Shown here: positions 9,584 to 18,142 of the stretch, piece after piece
Numbering within the stretch: position 1 is the stretch's first letter
Layout of the letters: each line of letters starts with the position of its first letter
Source of the DNA: Desulfoluna butyratoxydans
GTDB taxonomy: Bacteria > Desulfobacterota > Desulfobacteria > Desulfobacterales > Desulfolunaceae
Reading direction: 5' to 3'
NCBI RefSeq assembly: GCF_900699765.1
Contig: NZ_CAADHO010000004.1
Location: 186,001 to 250,000 of the forward strand
DNA: 64,000 bases
Made by a program: the position numbers and the translations under genes
The notes under the pieces: model-generated
What the model was told of the DNA's origin: nothing
What the model saw: the letters and a program-made list of their open reading frames with translations, nothing else
Database searches by the model: none

Positions 9584-11836
9584 TTACGCAAAGGGCTCAC
9601 CTGAGCCGATGGTTACCTTTTTCAGATTCCCCATGGCTTTGAGCATAAACAGGAGAAAGGCCCCGGATCCGATGATGATCATGACATCGGGCACCATGCG
9701 GGTGTTGCCGAGGAGCTGGATGATGTCCCTGGACCAGAAGGCGTTGGAGCGGGCGTGCCAGAAACCGTGGTTGATGTTGTCCAGCACCTGGAGGATTCCC
9801 GTGGGCAGGAGGGTGGCGGTGAACATGACAAAGAGCCCGATGTTGATGCTCCAGAAGCTGAGCTTGAGCAGGGTGGGGCTCCATCCCTTGTCTTCCACCA
9901 GGCCGCGCATGGAAAACAGGGCGAGACCGATACCCAGGATTCCGTAGGTCCCGAACAGGGCGGTGTGGCCGTGATTGACGGTGAGGTAGGTGGCGTGCTC
10001 GTAGTAGTTGACCACCGGGGTGGTGATGGAAAGTCCCATGACTCCGGCCCCCACAAACTCCCAGCAGATGGCGGCCATGAGGAACATCAGGGGGTATTTG
10101 TAAGGGAAGTCGCTGCCCCCCTTTACCAGGGCGCTCTGGCCGTGCCACACCTCGGAGAGGAGAAGGAGGATGGGCACCGGCTCCAGGGCGGAGATGGTGG
10201 ATCCCAGGGCGAGCCAGAGGGAGGGTTCACCGAACCAGTAGTAGTGGTGCCCCACCCCGATGATGCCCGCAAAAAGGGCAAGGCCCACGGTGAAGTAGAC
10301 GGCCCGGAGACCGGCCTCCAGGCGTACCAGCCCGAGGTTGACCATGACAAAGGCAACGGCCGCGGCCGCAAAGAACTCAAAGGCTCCCTCCACCCAGGTG
10401 TGGACCACCCACCAGCGCCAGAAGTCGGCGATGGTGATGTGGGTCTGGGGATCGTAGGTGAGGCCGAAGCTGAAAAAAACCACCACAGCCACCCCGGAGT
10501 AAGCCAGGAAATTGGGAAGCCCCCACTTGTCTTGGCCTGCCTTGAAGTGATCCTTCAGTGCCCTTACCACCAGAAAGAGCCAGAGGATGAGGCCGATGAA
10601 GAGAAGGATCTGCCAGAGTCGTCCCAGCTCCAGGTATTCCCACCCCTGGTGTCCCAGCCAGAACCAGTAGTCTGCCAGTTTTCCCTTGATGCCCAGGACT
10701 TCCCCTGTGAGGCTGCCAACGGCAACGATCAGAACCGCAATAAAGAGAAAATCCACGAGGAATCCTTGCCCTTTGGGCTCCCGGTTGCCCACCATGGGAG
10801 CCACGAACAGGGTCATGCCGATCCATGAGACGGCAATCCAGAAGATCGCCAGTTGCAGGTGCCAGGATTTGACCCAGTTGTAGGGGATAAAGGCGGCGAT
10901 GGCCTTGAGGCCGTAAAAGGAGTCCGGGCTCACCGTGTAGTGGGCCATGAGCCCCCCGACGTTGACCTGCACAAAGAAGAGGGCCGCCACCACCAGGAAG
11001 AACTTGGCGGCCTTTTTCTGGCTGGCCGAGATGGGGGCACCGGCCAGGGCCATGGCAGGCTCCGGCTTATAGCCCTGGGCGCCTTTGTTGAACCCGTATT
11101 TGTGGTAAATATAGATCATGCCTCCCAGGCAGAGCCCGAAGGCAACCAGGGAGATGGCCGACCAGACAAGGGACTTGCCCGAGACCATGTTGCCCACGCT
11201 GGGGTCGTGGGGCCAGTTGTTGGTGTAGGTGTGGGTGTCTCCCGGGCGGGTTGTCCCTGCGCACCAGGCCGTCCAGAAGAAGAAGTCGGCCAGGTTTCGG
11301 AGCTGGGTGGGGTCGGTGATGGTTCCGGGGTTGATGGGGCCGTTTTCGTCTCCTTCGGTGAAGAGCCTGTGGTAGAAATCGCGGTTTTTGAACAGGGCCG
11401 CCACCTGAAGGGACGTAAGGGTCAGGATGTCGCTCTCCTTGTCGTAGCGGTTGGTCTTGATCTGGCTGATAACCACTGCGTCCACCGCCCCTTTTTCTTC
11501 TGTCAGGAGGCCGTCATAGCTGGTTCGAAAGCGCTGAAGGGCCATGACCTCCCGCATGGTGACGCCCATGTTGTGCAGGGCCTGGGCCGTGAAGTCCGGT
11601 CCCCGGTAGGTGCCGTGGCCCCAGACGCTGCCCAGGTCCATGAGACCGAACCGTTGCCATACCTGCTGGCCCGCCATGATGGCGCTTTTGCTTGAAAGGG
11701 TCTGGCCGTACATGGATTTGACGGCGCCGGGGTAGGGGGGGAGGTCTTTTTTTGTGTACACGAAGCCGACCAATGCGATGGCGATGGAGCTGACAATGGC
11801 CAGGAGAAAATAGAGTTTCATCCGTTGGCTGAGCAT
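9584..11836 (-). CDS. norZ: Quinol-dependent nitric oxide reductase (qNOR)
   Basis: Reduces two NO to N2O at a haem b3/non-haem iron site in the inner membrane, taking electrons from quinol. The 750-residue length and the architecture fit the single-subunit qNOR: an N-terminal helix (FLLAIVSSIAIALVGFVYT), a periplasmic domain of about 200 residues corresponding to the fused NorC-like part (with QQVWQRFGLMDLGSVWGHG), then a NorB-like bundle of helices with His-rich segments (VHTWVEGAFEFFAAA, GVGHHYYWFG, TVNHGHTALFG). The ATG is well placed after AAGAGGTG. The gene stands alone, facing the malic enzymes across a repeat-filled gap. In an anaerobe this would be NO detoxification rather than denitrification; that is inference, as no other denitrification gene is present. 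No clear NorR, NsrR or HcpR site was found upstream. Confidence 0.93.
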   Translation of the reverse strand: MLSQRMKLYFLLAIVSSIAIALVGFVYTKKDLPPYPGAVKSMYGQTLSSKSAIMAGQQVWQRFGLMDLGSVWGHGTYRGPDFTAQALHNMGVTMREVMALQRFRTSYDGLLTEEKGAVDAVVISQIKTNRYDKESDILTLTSLQVAALFKNRDFYHRLFTEGDENGPINPGTITDPTQLRNLADFFFWTAWCAGTTRPGDTHTYTNNWPHDPSVGNMVSGKSLVWSAISLVAFGLCLGGMIYIYHKYGFNKGAQGYKPEPAMALAGAPISASQKKAAKFFLVVAALFFVQVNVGGLMAHYTVSPDSFYGLKAIAAFIPYNWVKSWHLQLAIFWIAVSWIGMTLFVAPMVGNREPKGQGFLVDFLFIAVLIVAVGSLTGEVLGIKGKLADYWFWLGHQGWEYLELGRLWQILLFIGLILWLFLVVRALKDHFKAGQDKWGLPNFLAYSGVAVVVFFSFGLTYDPQTHITIADFWRWWVVHTWVEGAFEFFAAAAVAFVMVNLGLVRLEAGLRAVYFTVGLALFAGIIGVGHHYYWFGEPSLWLALGSTISALEPVPILLLLSEVWHGQSALVKGGSDFPYKYPLMFLMAAICWEFVGAGVMGLSITTPVVNYYEHATYLTVNHGHTALFGTYGILGIGLALFSMRGLVEDKGWSPTLLKLSFWSINIGLFVMFTATLLPTGILQVLDNINHGFWHARSNAFWSRDIIQLLGNTRMVPDVMIIIGSGAFLLFMLKAMGNLKKVTIGSGEPFA

Positions 11837-12035
11837 GGCACACCTCTTGTGTAAGTGGAAACCTGCGTTGTTGGAAGGGCGATCGACCTTGGGGCATCTG
11901 TCGGCAGGGGGAGGGGCTCCGGGGTGGTTGCCGACGGTTCAATGCGTAGGAATGTTGAAAGGATCGTACTCTTTCTGGATGGACGCGTCAACGATTGACC
12001 TGGACGCAGGAGGGAGCAAAGGGAGGAGAAAACCC

Positions 12036-12069
12036 AAAAAAAAAGCCCCGCGGCCAGGGGGCCCGGGGC
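12036..12069 (-). terminator. Intrinsic terminator after the SlyD-like gene
   Basis: Read on the minus strand, a GC-rich hairpin closed by GCCCCG/CGGGGC (12064-12069 with 12045-12050) is followed by a run of nine T's. It lies about 50 bases after the isomerase stop and separates it from the NO reductase. Confidence 0.8.
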
Positions 12070-12119
12070 ATCGGCTTGCTATACGGACGGGCCCCAAAGG
12101 GTCAGGGGCCCGGTTCGGA

Positions 12120-12620
12120 TCAGTGGCAACCGCCTCCGCATCCGCTGCAATCGCTGGGAGAACATCCTCCCGCGGGCTGCTGGGTGGCCTCTTTGCTGAT
12201 ACCCACCACTTCAATCTCAAAGGTGAGGGTCTTGCCGGCCAGGGGGTGGTTCAGGTCCACGGTGACCTTCTCATCGTCCACGTGGGTGATGACCGCCGGT
12301 ACCTGCTGGCCCTGGGGGGTGGACAGGGCGATGGCCTGGCCCACCTGGGGGTTCATTTCCGGGGGAACGTCGGAAGCGGGAAAGTCCATGGTGTGATCAT
12401 CGGAACGTTCGCCGTATGCATCTTCAGGCCCTAAGGTGAAGGTTTTTTTATCACCCACCGAAAGGTCCATCAGGGCCGCTTCAAACCCGGGGATCAACTG
12501 GCCGGTTCCCATCTGTACTTCAAGGGGATCGCGTCCTTCACTGCTGTCAAAGACTTCGCCGTCGGCAAGGGTTCCTTTATATGCGACCTGAACGAACAAT
12601 CCGTTTTCTACTTTTTCCAT
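12120..12620 (-). CDS. FKBP-type peptidyl-prolyl cis-trans isomerase, SlyD-like
   Basis: A cytoplasmic prolyl isomerase/chaperone of 166 residues. The FKBP half begins VQVAYKGTLADGEVFDSS and resumes near the C-terminal side, split by an insert-in-flap domain (about residues 70-125), which is the SlyD layout. The tail GGCSPSDCSGCGGGCH is rich in Cys and His and resembles the metal-binding tail of SlyD that supplies nickel to hydrogenase maturation, so nickel handling is a fair inference. The ATG at 12620 follows AAAAAGGAGA at good spacing; longer readings add an unrelated proline-rich stretch and are unlikely. A terminator follows. The next gene upstream, rsmE, reads the same way. Confidence 0.88.
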   Translation of the reverse strand: MEKVENGLFVQVAYKGTLADGEVFDSSEGRDPLEVQMGTGQLIPGFEAALMDLSVGDKKTFTLGPEDAYGERSDDHTMDFPASDVPPEMNPQVGQAIALSTPQGQQVPAVITHVDDEKVTVDLNHPLAGKTLTFEIEVVGISKEATQQPAGGCSPSDCSGCGGGCH

Positions 12621-12856
12621 GGGGTCTCCTTTTTGGAAGACTTGCGATGGCCCGGGAACAACCAGACCGGGTGACGGCGGGGGTCCGGGGCATCCATAGG
12701 TATCCAACCCTTGCACCGCGACCCCTGGATAAGGGGCTCGTCGGCAGAAGAATTGATGAGTCCCGGGACGGCAATGTTCCGCAGGACATGAACTTCAGTT
12801 AAAGATAGGGGTGATTGGTCAATTGTCAAGGCCGGGTTGTGAAGAGGTGCTCCTCC

Positions 12857-13600
12857 CTACATATCTCCGAACAGGTACTGCACGATGGAAAGGGCAGCCA
12901 GGGGGGCTGTCTCTGCCCGGAGGATGCGCGTGCCGAGTCCGGCAATGAGGCAGCCGGCTCCCTTGGCCAGCTCGGCTTCTTCCGGGGTAAAGCCTCCCTC
13001 GGGGCCGATGATCAGGGTGATGTCGGTGATGCCGGTCGTGTCCATGGCGCCCAGCTCTTTAAAGGAGACCTGGGCCTCTTCCCAGAAGAAGAGCTTCAGG
13101 GTGTGGGGACCGGAGGGCAGCCCTTCAAGCAGGGTTTTCAGTTCGGTGGTGCGGCAGATGGAAGGGGCCGTGGTGCGGCCGCATTGCTTGACGGCCTCCC
13201 CGGCGATCTTTTCCCAGCGGGCTTCGCGCTTCTCCAGTTTGTCCCCTTTGGGCCGGGCCACCACGCGGCTGGAGAAGAAGGGCTGAAAGGCGGCCATGCC
13301 GAGTTCGGTCAGGTGGCGTACCAGGTCGTCCATCTTTTTCTCTTTTAAAAAGGCCTGGCAAAGGGTGATGGACGGCATTGAGGAGGGGGTCTCCTGCCGG
13401 GAGGCGGAGAGGGTAACGGAGACGCTTTGTTCCTGAATTTCGTCGATGACGGCATCGTACTCTCCTCCCTGGCCGTCAAGGAGGATGACGGTGTTCCCGG
13501 GCTTCAGCCGGAGTACCCGCGTCATGTGACGCGCTTCGTCTCCTGTGATGGTGCCGTGGGTGTCCGTGATGTCCTCTTTGTTGATGAAAAAGCGTCTCAT
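12857..13600 (-). CDS. rsmE: 16S rRNA (uracil-1498-N3)-methyltransferase RsmE
   Basis: Methylates N3 of U1498 in 16S rRNA using S-adenosylmethionine. The 247-residue protein has the family N-terminus MRRFFINKED with the PUA-like ARHMTRVLRLKPGN, and the SPOUT knot motifs IIGPEGGFTPEE and the C-terminal LGTRILRAETA. Length is typical. It is read divergently from the aromatic amino acid operon, with about 265 bases up to that operon's leader peptide. Confidence 0.92.
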   Translation of the reverse strand: MRRFFINKEDITDTHGTITGDEARHMTRVLRLKPGNTVILLDGQGGEYDAVIDEIQEQSVSVTLSASRQETPSSMPSITLCQAFLKEKKMDDLVRHLTELGMAAFQPFFSSRVVARPKGDKLEKREARWEKIAGEAVKQCGRTTAPSICRTTELKTLLEGLPSGPHTLKLFFWEEAQVSFKELGAMDTTGITDITLIIGPEGGFTPEEAELAKGAGCLIAGLGTRILRAETAPLAALSIVQYLFGDM

Positions 13601-13748
13601 GGGCTCGTTATGTTCCTTTTTTCTCGGGAAAATGATGGGCGCGATCCGCAGGGGTCAGCGGCCGGATATGCGCATTGTTACTGTCTGTAGTAACTGTTCG
13701 CCGGGGCCGGGAAGCACCCCCGGCCGGTATCTTTCGGTAAATAACATC

Positions 13749-13777
13749 TTGACAACCTCATTTCCATAGATTAATTC
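13749..13777 (+). promoter_or_regulatory. Putative sigma-70 promoter of the aromatic operon
   Basis: A perfect -35 box TTGACA (13749-13754), a 17-base spacer and TAATTC (13772-13777) as the -10. The same TTGACA-N17-TAATTC arrangement occurs upstream of fadD copies 2 and 3, which supports this reading despite the imperfect -10. It lies about 90 bases before the leader peptide start. Confidence 0.5.
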
Positions 13778-13865
13778 TTCACGAAGTTTTATCGCTAAAA
13801 GTGACGGAAGGCGACACCCGCCTTTCGCATGTGAAACGTACAGATAATCGGCAAAGAGAAAAAAA

Positions 13866-13955
13866 ATGATTCGATTTTTCAGCGCATTTTATTATTTTTA
13901 TTACTGGTATCACATCGGTGTACCCAGGCATGCGCTGAACCACACACACTTGTAA
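13866..13955 (+). CDS. Phe/Tyr-rich leader peptide of the aromatic operon
   Basis: A 29-codon reading frame, ATG at 13866 and TAA at 13953-13955, preceded by a purine stretch (AAAGAGAAAAAA). Residues 4-15 read FFSAFYYFYYWY: ten of twelve are aromatic (four Phe, five Tyr, one Trp). That composition is the hallmark of a transcription attenuation leader, where ribosome stalling at scarce charged tRNA sets the fate of the downstream hairpins. The products sensed match the operon, which holds pheA and tyrA. A second stem, CAGCGCAT (13880-13887) with ATGCGCTG (13930-13937), brackets the aromatic codons. Translation itself is inferred. Confidence 0.8.
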   Translation: MIRFFSAFYYFYYWYHIGVPRHALNHTHL

Positions 13956-13965
13956 GCGTAAAACA

Positions 13966-14059
13966 GCCGTGGGTAGACCAACACAAGGTCCCACGGCACT
14001 CCAGATCAGCAAAAAAGAAGCATCCAGGCCGTGGAAGATACCTTTCACGGCCTTTTTTT
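13966..14059 (+). promoter_or_regulatory. Transcription attenuator: competing hairpins and terminator
   Basis: Segment 1 GCCGTGGG (13966-13973) pairs with segment 2 CCCACGGC (13990-13997). Segment 3 AGGCCGTG (14026-14033) pairs with segment 4 CACGGCCT (14046-14053), followed by seven T's: a Rho-independent terminator that would stop transcription before aroA'. Segment 2 can instead pair with GCCGTGG (14028-14034), destroying the terminator. In addition GGTGTACCC (13917-13925), inside the leader peptide, can pair with GGGTAGACC (13971-13979) with one mismatch, which would free segment 2. This gives a consistent stall-to-readthrough route, but the exact geometry is a model. Confidence 0.78.
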
Positions 14060-14117
14060 ATGCTTCAAACCCTCGGGCGCCTCTGATGAGAGGGCCCATT
14101 CTCTGGAGGAGAACATC

Positions 14118-14924
14118 ATGAGCAGCATCGGCAAGATGATTCGTTTTGAACGGATTTTCAACAGAACCACCGGCCGCACCATCATCGTCCCCATGGATCA
14201 TGGGACCACCGTGGGCCCCATTAAAGGGGTCATCGACATGAAATCCACCATTCAAAAGGTCGCCAACGGAGGCGCCAACGCCATTGTGGAGCACAAGGGC
14301 CTTGTGGCCGAAGGGCTCCGGGGTACCGGTCCCGACATCGGCCTGATTATCCACCTCTCCGCCTCCACCTGTCTTTCCCCCTTTCCCAACGCAAAAACCC
14401 TGGTCTGCAGTGTTGAAGAAGCCATCAAGCTCGGAGCCGACGCCGTGTCTCTTCACCTGAACCTGGGGGACGCCGACGAAAAGGAGATGCTCCACGACTT
14501 CGGCCGGGTCAGCGCGGATTGCCGCACCTGGGGATTGCCCCTCCTGGCCATGTGCTACGCACGCGGCGAAAAGATCACCAACAGCTACGATGTCAATTTC
14601 GTCAAGCATGCGGCCCGGGTGGGCGGCGAGCTGGGGGCGGACATCGTCAAGGTAAACTACACGGGAAGCCCGGAGAGTTTCCGTGAGGTTACCGAGGGGT
14701 GCAACGTGCCCGTGGTCATCGCCGGGGGCGAAACCATGGATTCCGACCGGGAGATCCTGGAGATGGTCAAGGGCTCCATTGATGCAGGCGGTGCCGGTAT
14801 CTCCATCGGCCGCAACGTGTTCCAGCATCGCGACCCGGAAAACCTCGTTAAGGCCATGCACATGATCATCCATCAGGATCTCTCCGTGGATGAGGCCCTG
14901 GATCACCTGGAGTCCATGGCTTAA
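14118..14924 (+). CDS. 2-amino-3,7-dideoxy-D-threo-hept-6-ulosonate synthase (archaeal-type AroA')
   Basis: Class I aldolase of the DeoC/LacD fold that condenses a 6-deoxy-5-ketofructose phosphate with aspartate semialdehyde, the first step of the DAHP-independent entry to the shikimate pathway. The 268-residue protein shows [13 protein letters not shown] near the N-terminus, the [12 protein letters not shown] segment, the Schiff-base lysine region [12 protein letters not shown] and the phosphate-binding VVIAGGE and [13 protein letters not shown]. The start at 14118 follows GGAGGAGAA; upstream in-frame codons lie in the attenuator. Its partner, a type II dehydroquinate synthase, is the next gene, which settles the function over a plain fructose-bisphosphate aldolase. 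First gene of the operon and so the direct target of the attenuator. Confidence 0.88.
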   Translation: MSSIGKMIRFERIFNRTTGRTIIVPMDHGTTVGPIKGVIDMKSTIQKVANGGANAIVEHKGLVAEGLRGTGPDIGLIIHLSASTCLSPFPNAKTLVCSVEEAIKLGADAVSLHLNLGDADEKEMLHDFGRVSADCRTWGLPLLAMCYARGEKITNSYDVNFVKHAARVGGELGADIVKVNYTGSPESFREVTEGCNVPVVIAGGETMDSDREILEMVKGSIDAGGAGISIGRNVFQHRDPENLVKAMHMIIHQDLSVDEALDHLESMA

Positions 14925-15045
14925 GGGCGGTGGCTGCGGGAGGTCCCGTTGCCCACGCGCATTTCGCAGGGTTTTCCTGCAAGGGTATTGATATTTTTAT
15001 CTTCCTGAAACGGAATGTATGCATTTAAACATGAAGGACGGTTTG

Positions 15046-16041
15046 ATGATGAGAAAAATATGGGTAAAAGCAGACCCCTGGGACAAAGAACTGGTGCTCA
15101 CGGCCCTGGAGTCCGGGGCCGACGGGATCATGGTCCCCGACGGCTGCTCGGAAAAGATCAAGGAGCTGGGGCGCGTCACCACCATCTGTGCCGACGGCGA
15201 CCTGGTACCGGGCAAGGACGTGGAGATCTTCACCATCACCAGCGGCGACGACGAGGAGGCCATCTGCCGCCTTGCCGCCCAGAAATTGGTGATTCTGGAA
15301 TGCACGGACTGGACCATCATTCCTTTGGAGAACCTCATCGCCAAGGGCGCGGACGTGGCGGCCCTGGTGCACTCCTTTGACGAAGCCCAGCTGGCCTTCG
15401 GTATCCTGGAAAAAGGGGTAAAGCAGGTGATGCTCGACACCCGGGACCCAGGGGAACTGAAAAAGACCCTGGAGCTTCTCAAGGGTGAGGCCGGGAGCCT
15501 TTCCCTGGTGGAGGCCGAGGTCATCGACGTGAAGAACATCGGCATGGGCGATCGCGTCTGTGTGGATACCTGCCGGAACATGGAGAAAGGCCAGGGCATG
15601 CTGGTGGGCAACTCAAGCAGCGCCCTGTTTCTGGTCCATGCAGAGACTGTCTCCAATCCCTACGTGGCGCCGAGGCCCTTCAGGATTAACGCGGGCGCCG
15701 TTCACGCCTACACCCGGGTCCCCGGCGGGCGTACCCGGTACCTGAGCGAGCTGGAGGCCGGCGACGAGGTGGAGATCGTCAACCACGACGGCTCCGTTTC
15801 AAGCGCTGTGGTGGGACGCCTGAAAATCGAGAAACGTCCCATGCTCCTCATCAAGGCGCGCATCGGGGACAAGGGTGTTGCCACCATCGTCCAGAACGCC
15901 GAGACCATTCGCCTGACCTCACCCGAGGGCGAGCCTGTATCCGTTGTGTCCCTTGCACCGGGGGATCGCGTGTTGGCCTACCACGAAGAGGGCGGTCGCC
16001 ATTTCGGTCACAAGGTCGACGAAACCATTACGGAGAAGTAA
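15046..16041 (+). CDS. 3-dehydroquinate synthase II (archaeal-type AroB')
   Basis: NAD-dependent oxidative deamination and cyclisation of the AroA' product to 3-dehydroquinate. The 331-residue protein starts MMRKIWVKADPWDKE and carries family stretches such as GADGIMVP, IGMGDRVCVDTC, GMLVGNSS, PRPFRINAGAVHAY and TRYLSEL. The ATG at 15046 follows AAGGA at seven bases; the adjacent ATG at 15049 is equally possible. It ends six bases before pheA. The pair aroA'-aroB' replaces the classical DAHP synthase and AroB, neither of which occurs in the window. Confidence 0.92.
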   Translation: MMRKIWVKADPWDKELVLTALESGADGIMVPDGCSEKIKELGRVTTICADGDLVPGKDVEIFTITSGDDEEAICRLAAQKLVILECTDWTIIPLENLIAKGADVAALVHSFDEAQLAFGILEKGVKQVMLDTRDPGELKKTLELLKGEAGSLSLVEAEVIDVKNIGMGDRVCVDTCRNMEKGQGMLVGNSSSALFLVHAETVSNPYVAPRPFRINAGAVHAYTRVPGGRTRYLSELEAGDEVEIVNHDGSVSSAVVGRLKIEKRPMLLIKARIGDKGVATIVQNAETIRLTSPEGEPVSVVSLAPGDRVLAYHEEGGRHFGHKVDETITEK

Positions 16042-16046
16042 CCACC

Positions 16047-17189
16047 ATGGAAAAGCCTCACCCCGATGGGGACTCCTTTGAAAAAGAGCTGGCCGGTCTG
16101 CGGGAGAAAATCGACGGCATCGACACCCAGATCGTGGCCCTCATCAACCAGCGGCTGGGCGTGAGCGCGGCCGTGGGGGAGCTGAAGCGCCGTTACGACA
16201 GCAAGGTCCTGGACCGATCCCGGGAATCCCTGATCATGGACCGTATCTGCCGCCTCAACGAGGGGCCGGTGGACGACACCGTGCTTCAATACATTTTCAG
16301 CGTCATCATGGCGGCGTCCAGGGAGCTCCAGAAACCCCTGACCATCGCGTACCTGGGGCCGGAGGCCACCCACAGCCACCTGGCAGCCCTCAACCACTTT
16401 CGCCACTCGGGGCGCTTTGCCCCCTACCGCAACATCGCCGAAATCTTTGCGGAGGTGGAGCGCGGCGGCTGCCAGTACGGGGTGGTGCCCGTTGAAAACT
16501 CCATCGAAGGGGCGGTGACTCACACCCTGGATCTTCTCTTTGAGTCGGAGGTCACCATCACGGCGGAGTACTACCAGACCATCAGCCACGACCTTCTTTC
16601 TCTCTGGGGCAACCTTGACGAAGTAGAGGTGATCTACTCCCATCCCCAGCCCTTTGCCCAGTGTCGGAGCTGGCTTCAGCGGAACCTGCCCGACGTGGTG
16701 CTGGAGGAGTGCAGCAGCACGGCCCAGGCCGCCTTAAAGGCCGCGGCCAACCCCAAATCCGCTGCCATCGCCAGCTCCAAGGCCGCACAGGTCTACGGCC
16801 TGAGGGTGGTGGAGTCCAAGATCGAGGACTCTTCCAGGAACGAAACCCGGTTCCTCGTCCTGGGCAAGGAGGAGCAGGCCCCCACAGGGGACGACAAAAC
16901 CTCGGTGATGTTCGTGACCTCCCACATCCCCGGCGCCCTGTTTACCACCCTGGAGCCGGTGGCCGACGCCGGGCTCAACATGGTGAAGCTGGAGTCCAGG
17001 CCCACCAAGCGGGAAAACTGGAGCTACTTTTTTATCATGGACATCGAAGGCCACAAAGACGATGCCCGGGTGAAGCGGGTGCTGGCCACCATGAAGGGGC
17101 TTTGCCTCTACCTCAAGGTCCTTGGCTCCTATCCCAAGGGGTTCCACGGCGGGTACCGCAGCGCCGATGAAAGCTCCCGGGAGGTGTGA
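16047..17189 (+). CDS. pheA: Bifunctional chorismate mutase/prephenate dehydratase
   Basis: Converts chorismate to prephenate and prephenate to phenylpyruvate on the way to phenylalanine. Domains in order: AroQ chorismate mutase (about residues 10-95, with LREKIDGIDTQIVALINQR), prephenate dehydratase (about 100-275, YLGPEATHSH, VPVENSIEGAV, and the catalytic NETRFLVLG), then an ACT regulatory domain (about 290-365, with PGALFTTLEPVADAGLNMVK and ESRP), which normally binds phenylalanine for feedback inhibition. Length 380 residues is typical. It is six bases after aroB' and runs directly into aroE, so expression is tied to the attenuator upstream. Confidence 0.95.
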   Translation: MEKPHPDGDSFEKELAGLREKIDGIDTQIVALINQRLGVSAAVGELKRRYDSKVLDRSRESLIMDRICRLNEGPVDDTVLQYIFSVIMAASRELQKPLTIAYLGPEATHSHLAALNHFRHSGRFAPYRNIAEIFAEVERGGCQYGVVPVENSIEGAVTHTLDLLFESEVTITAEYYQTISHDLLSLWGNLDEVEVIYSHPQPFAQCRSWLQRNLPDVVLEECSSTAQAALKAAANPKSAAIASSKAAQVYGLRVVESKIEDSSRNETRFLVLGKEEQAPTGDDKTSVMFVTSHIPGALFTTLEPVADAGLNMVKLESRPTKRENWSYFFIMDIEGHKDDARVKRVLATMKGLCLYLKVLGSYPKGFHGGYRSADESSREV

Positions 17190-17194
17190 CGGCC

Positions 17195-18013
17195 ATGGGA
17201 ATCGATGCAAAAACACAGCTTTTCGGGGTGTTCGGGAACCCTGTTACCCACAGCCTGGGCCCGGCCATGCACAACGCCGCGTTTCGCGCCCTGGGGGTGA
17301 ACGCCGTCTACCTTGCCTTTGGTCTGGATGAGGCCAAAGGGGCGGCTTTAGCCATGCGTCACCTGAACATGGGCGGGGCAAGCGTCACCATTCCGCATAA
17401 GACCGAGGTGATGGCCCATCTGGACGAGGTGAACGACACCGCCCGGAAGATCGGCGCGGTGAACACCCTCGTCAATCGCGACGGCAGGCTTGTGGGGTAC
17501 AACACGGACGCGGAAGGGGCCATGCGGGCCCTGGAGACCAGGGGGACCATTGCCGGTAAAAAGGTGGCCCTCATCGGCGCCGGAGGCGCTGCCCGTGCCG
17601 TGGGATACGGCATCGTGCAGAGGGGCGGTTCCCTTGTGATCGCCAACCGCAGTGAAGAAAAAGGCAGGGCCCTGGCCCGGGACCTGAGCGCCGGGTTTAC
17701 CTCCCTTGACGACCTGGACCTGGGCGGAGTGGATATCCTGATCAACGCCACCTCCGTGGGCATGGTGCCCCGCATTGATGCAATGCCCGTGTCCGTGGAG
17801 GGGCTGACCTCCCGGACCCTGGTCATGGACATCGTGTACAACCCCCTGGAGACAGCCCTTCTGGCTGCGGCCCGGGCCAAAGGGTGCCCTACGGTGGACG
17901 GTACGGCCATGTTTGTCTTCCAGGCCGTGGCCCAGTGTGAACTCTGGACAGGCCAAACAGCCCCGGTGGAGCTGATGCGGCGGACTGTGCTGGAGGCATT
18001 GAATGGTGAATAG
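17195..18013 (+). CDS. aroE: Shikimate dehydrogenase
   Basis: NADPH-dependent reduction of 3-dehydroshikimate to shikimate. The 272-residue protein shows the substrate-binding GNPVTHSLGPAMHNAAF, the catalytic Lys in VTIPHK, the Asp in GYNTDAEG, the nucleotide fold LIGAGGAARA followed by the NADP-type NRSEEKG, and the C-terminal FVFQAVAQCELWTG. The ATG at 17195 is preferred over the in-frame GTG at 17186 because GGGAGG at 17179-17184 is ten bases from the former and one from the latter. The 3-dehydroquinate dehydratase that should act before it is neither fused here nor elsewhere in the window. Confidence 0.94.
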   Translation: MGIDAKTQLFGVFGNPVTHSLGPAMHNAAFRALGVNAVYLAFGLDEAKGAALAMRHLNMGGASVTIPHKTEVMAHLDEVNDTARKIGAVNTLVNRDGRLVGYNTDAEGAMRALETRGTIAGKKVALIGAGGAARAVGYGIVQRGGSLVIANRSEEKGRALARDLSAGFTSLDDLDLGGVDILINATSVGMVPRIDAMPVSVEGLTSRTLVMDIVYNPLETALLAAARAKGCPTVDGTAMFVFQAVAQCELWTGQTAPVELMRRTVLEALNGE

Positions 18014-18142
18014 TGAGTAGTGAATGGCAACGCCGTGGCATGAGCGCCCTTCGGATTTTCTGAGGGATGTTGTAAAAAATATCAGCGCAGCCCGTCAGCG
18101 AATGTGACAACCCGAGGCCTAAGGGTTGGAGCATTCGCGAAC

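Noticed and set aside
9755..10828. A 357-codon plus-strand frame opposite the NO reductase
   Set aside because: Composition (HHGEVDGPE-type, Gly/His/Glu rich) is that of an antisense shadow; the minus strand carries recognisable qNOR helices.
11938..11959. TTCAA-N12-TTGAA upstream of the NO reductase as a DNR/HcpR site
   Set aside because: Arms are only five bases and spacing does not fit known DNR, HcpR or NsrR sites.
13866..14059. T-box or other tRNA-sensing riboswitch
   Set aside because: No T-box consensus or specifier stem was seen; the coding leader with aromatic codons explains the region better.
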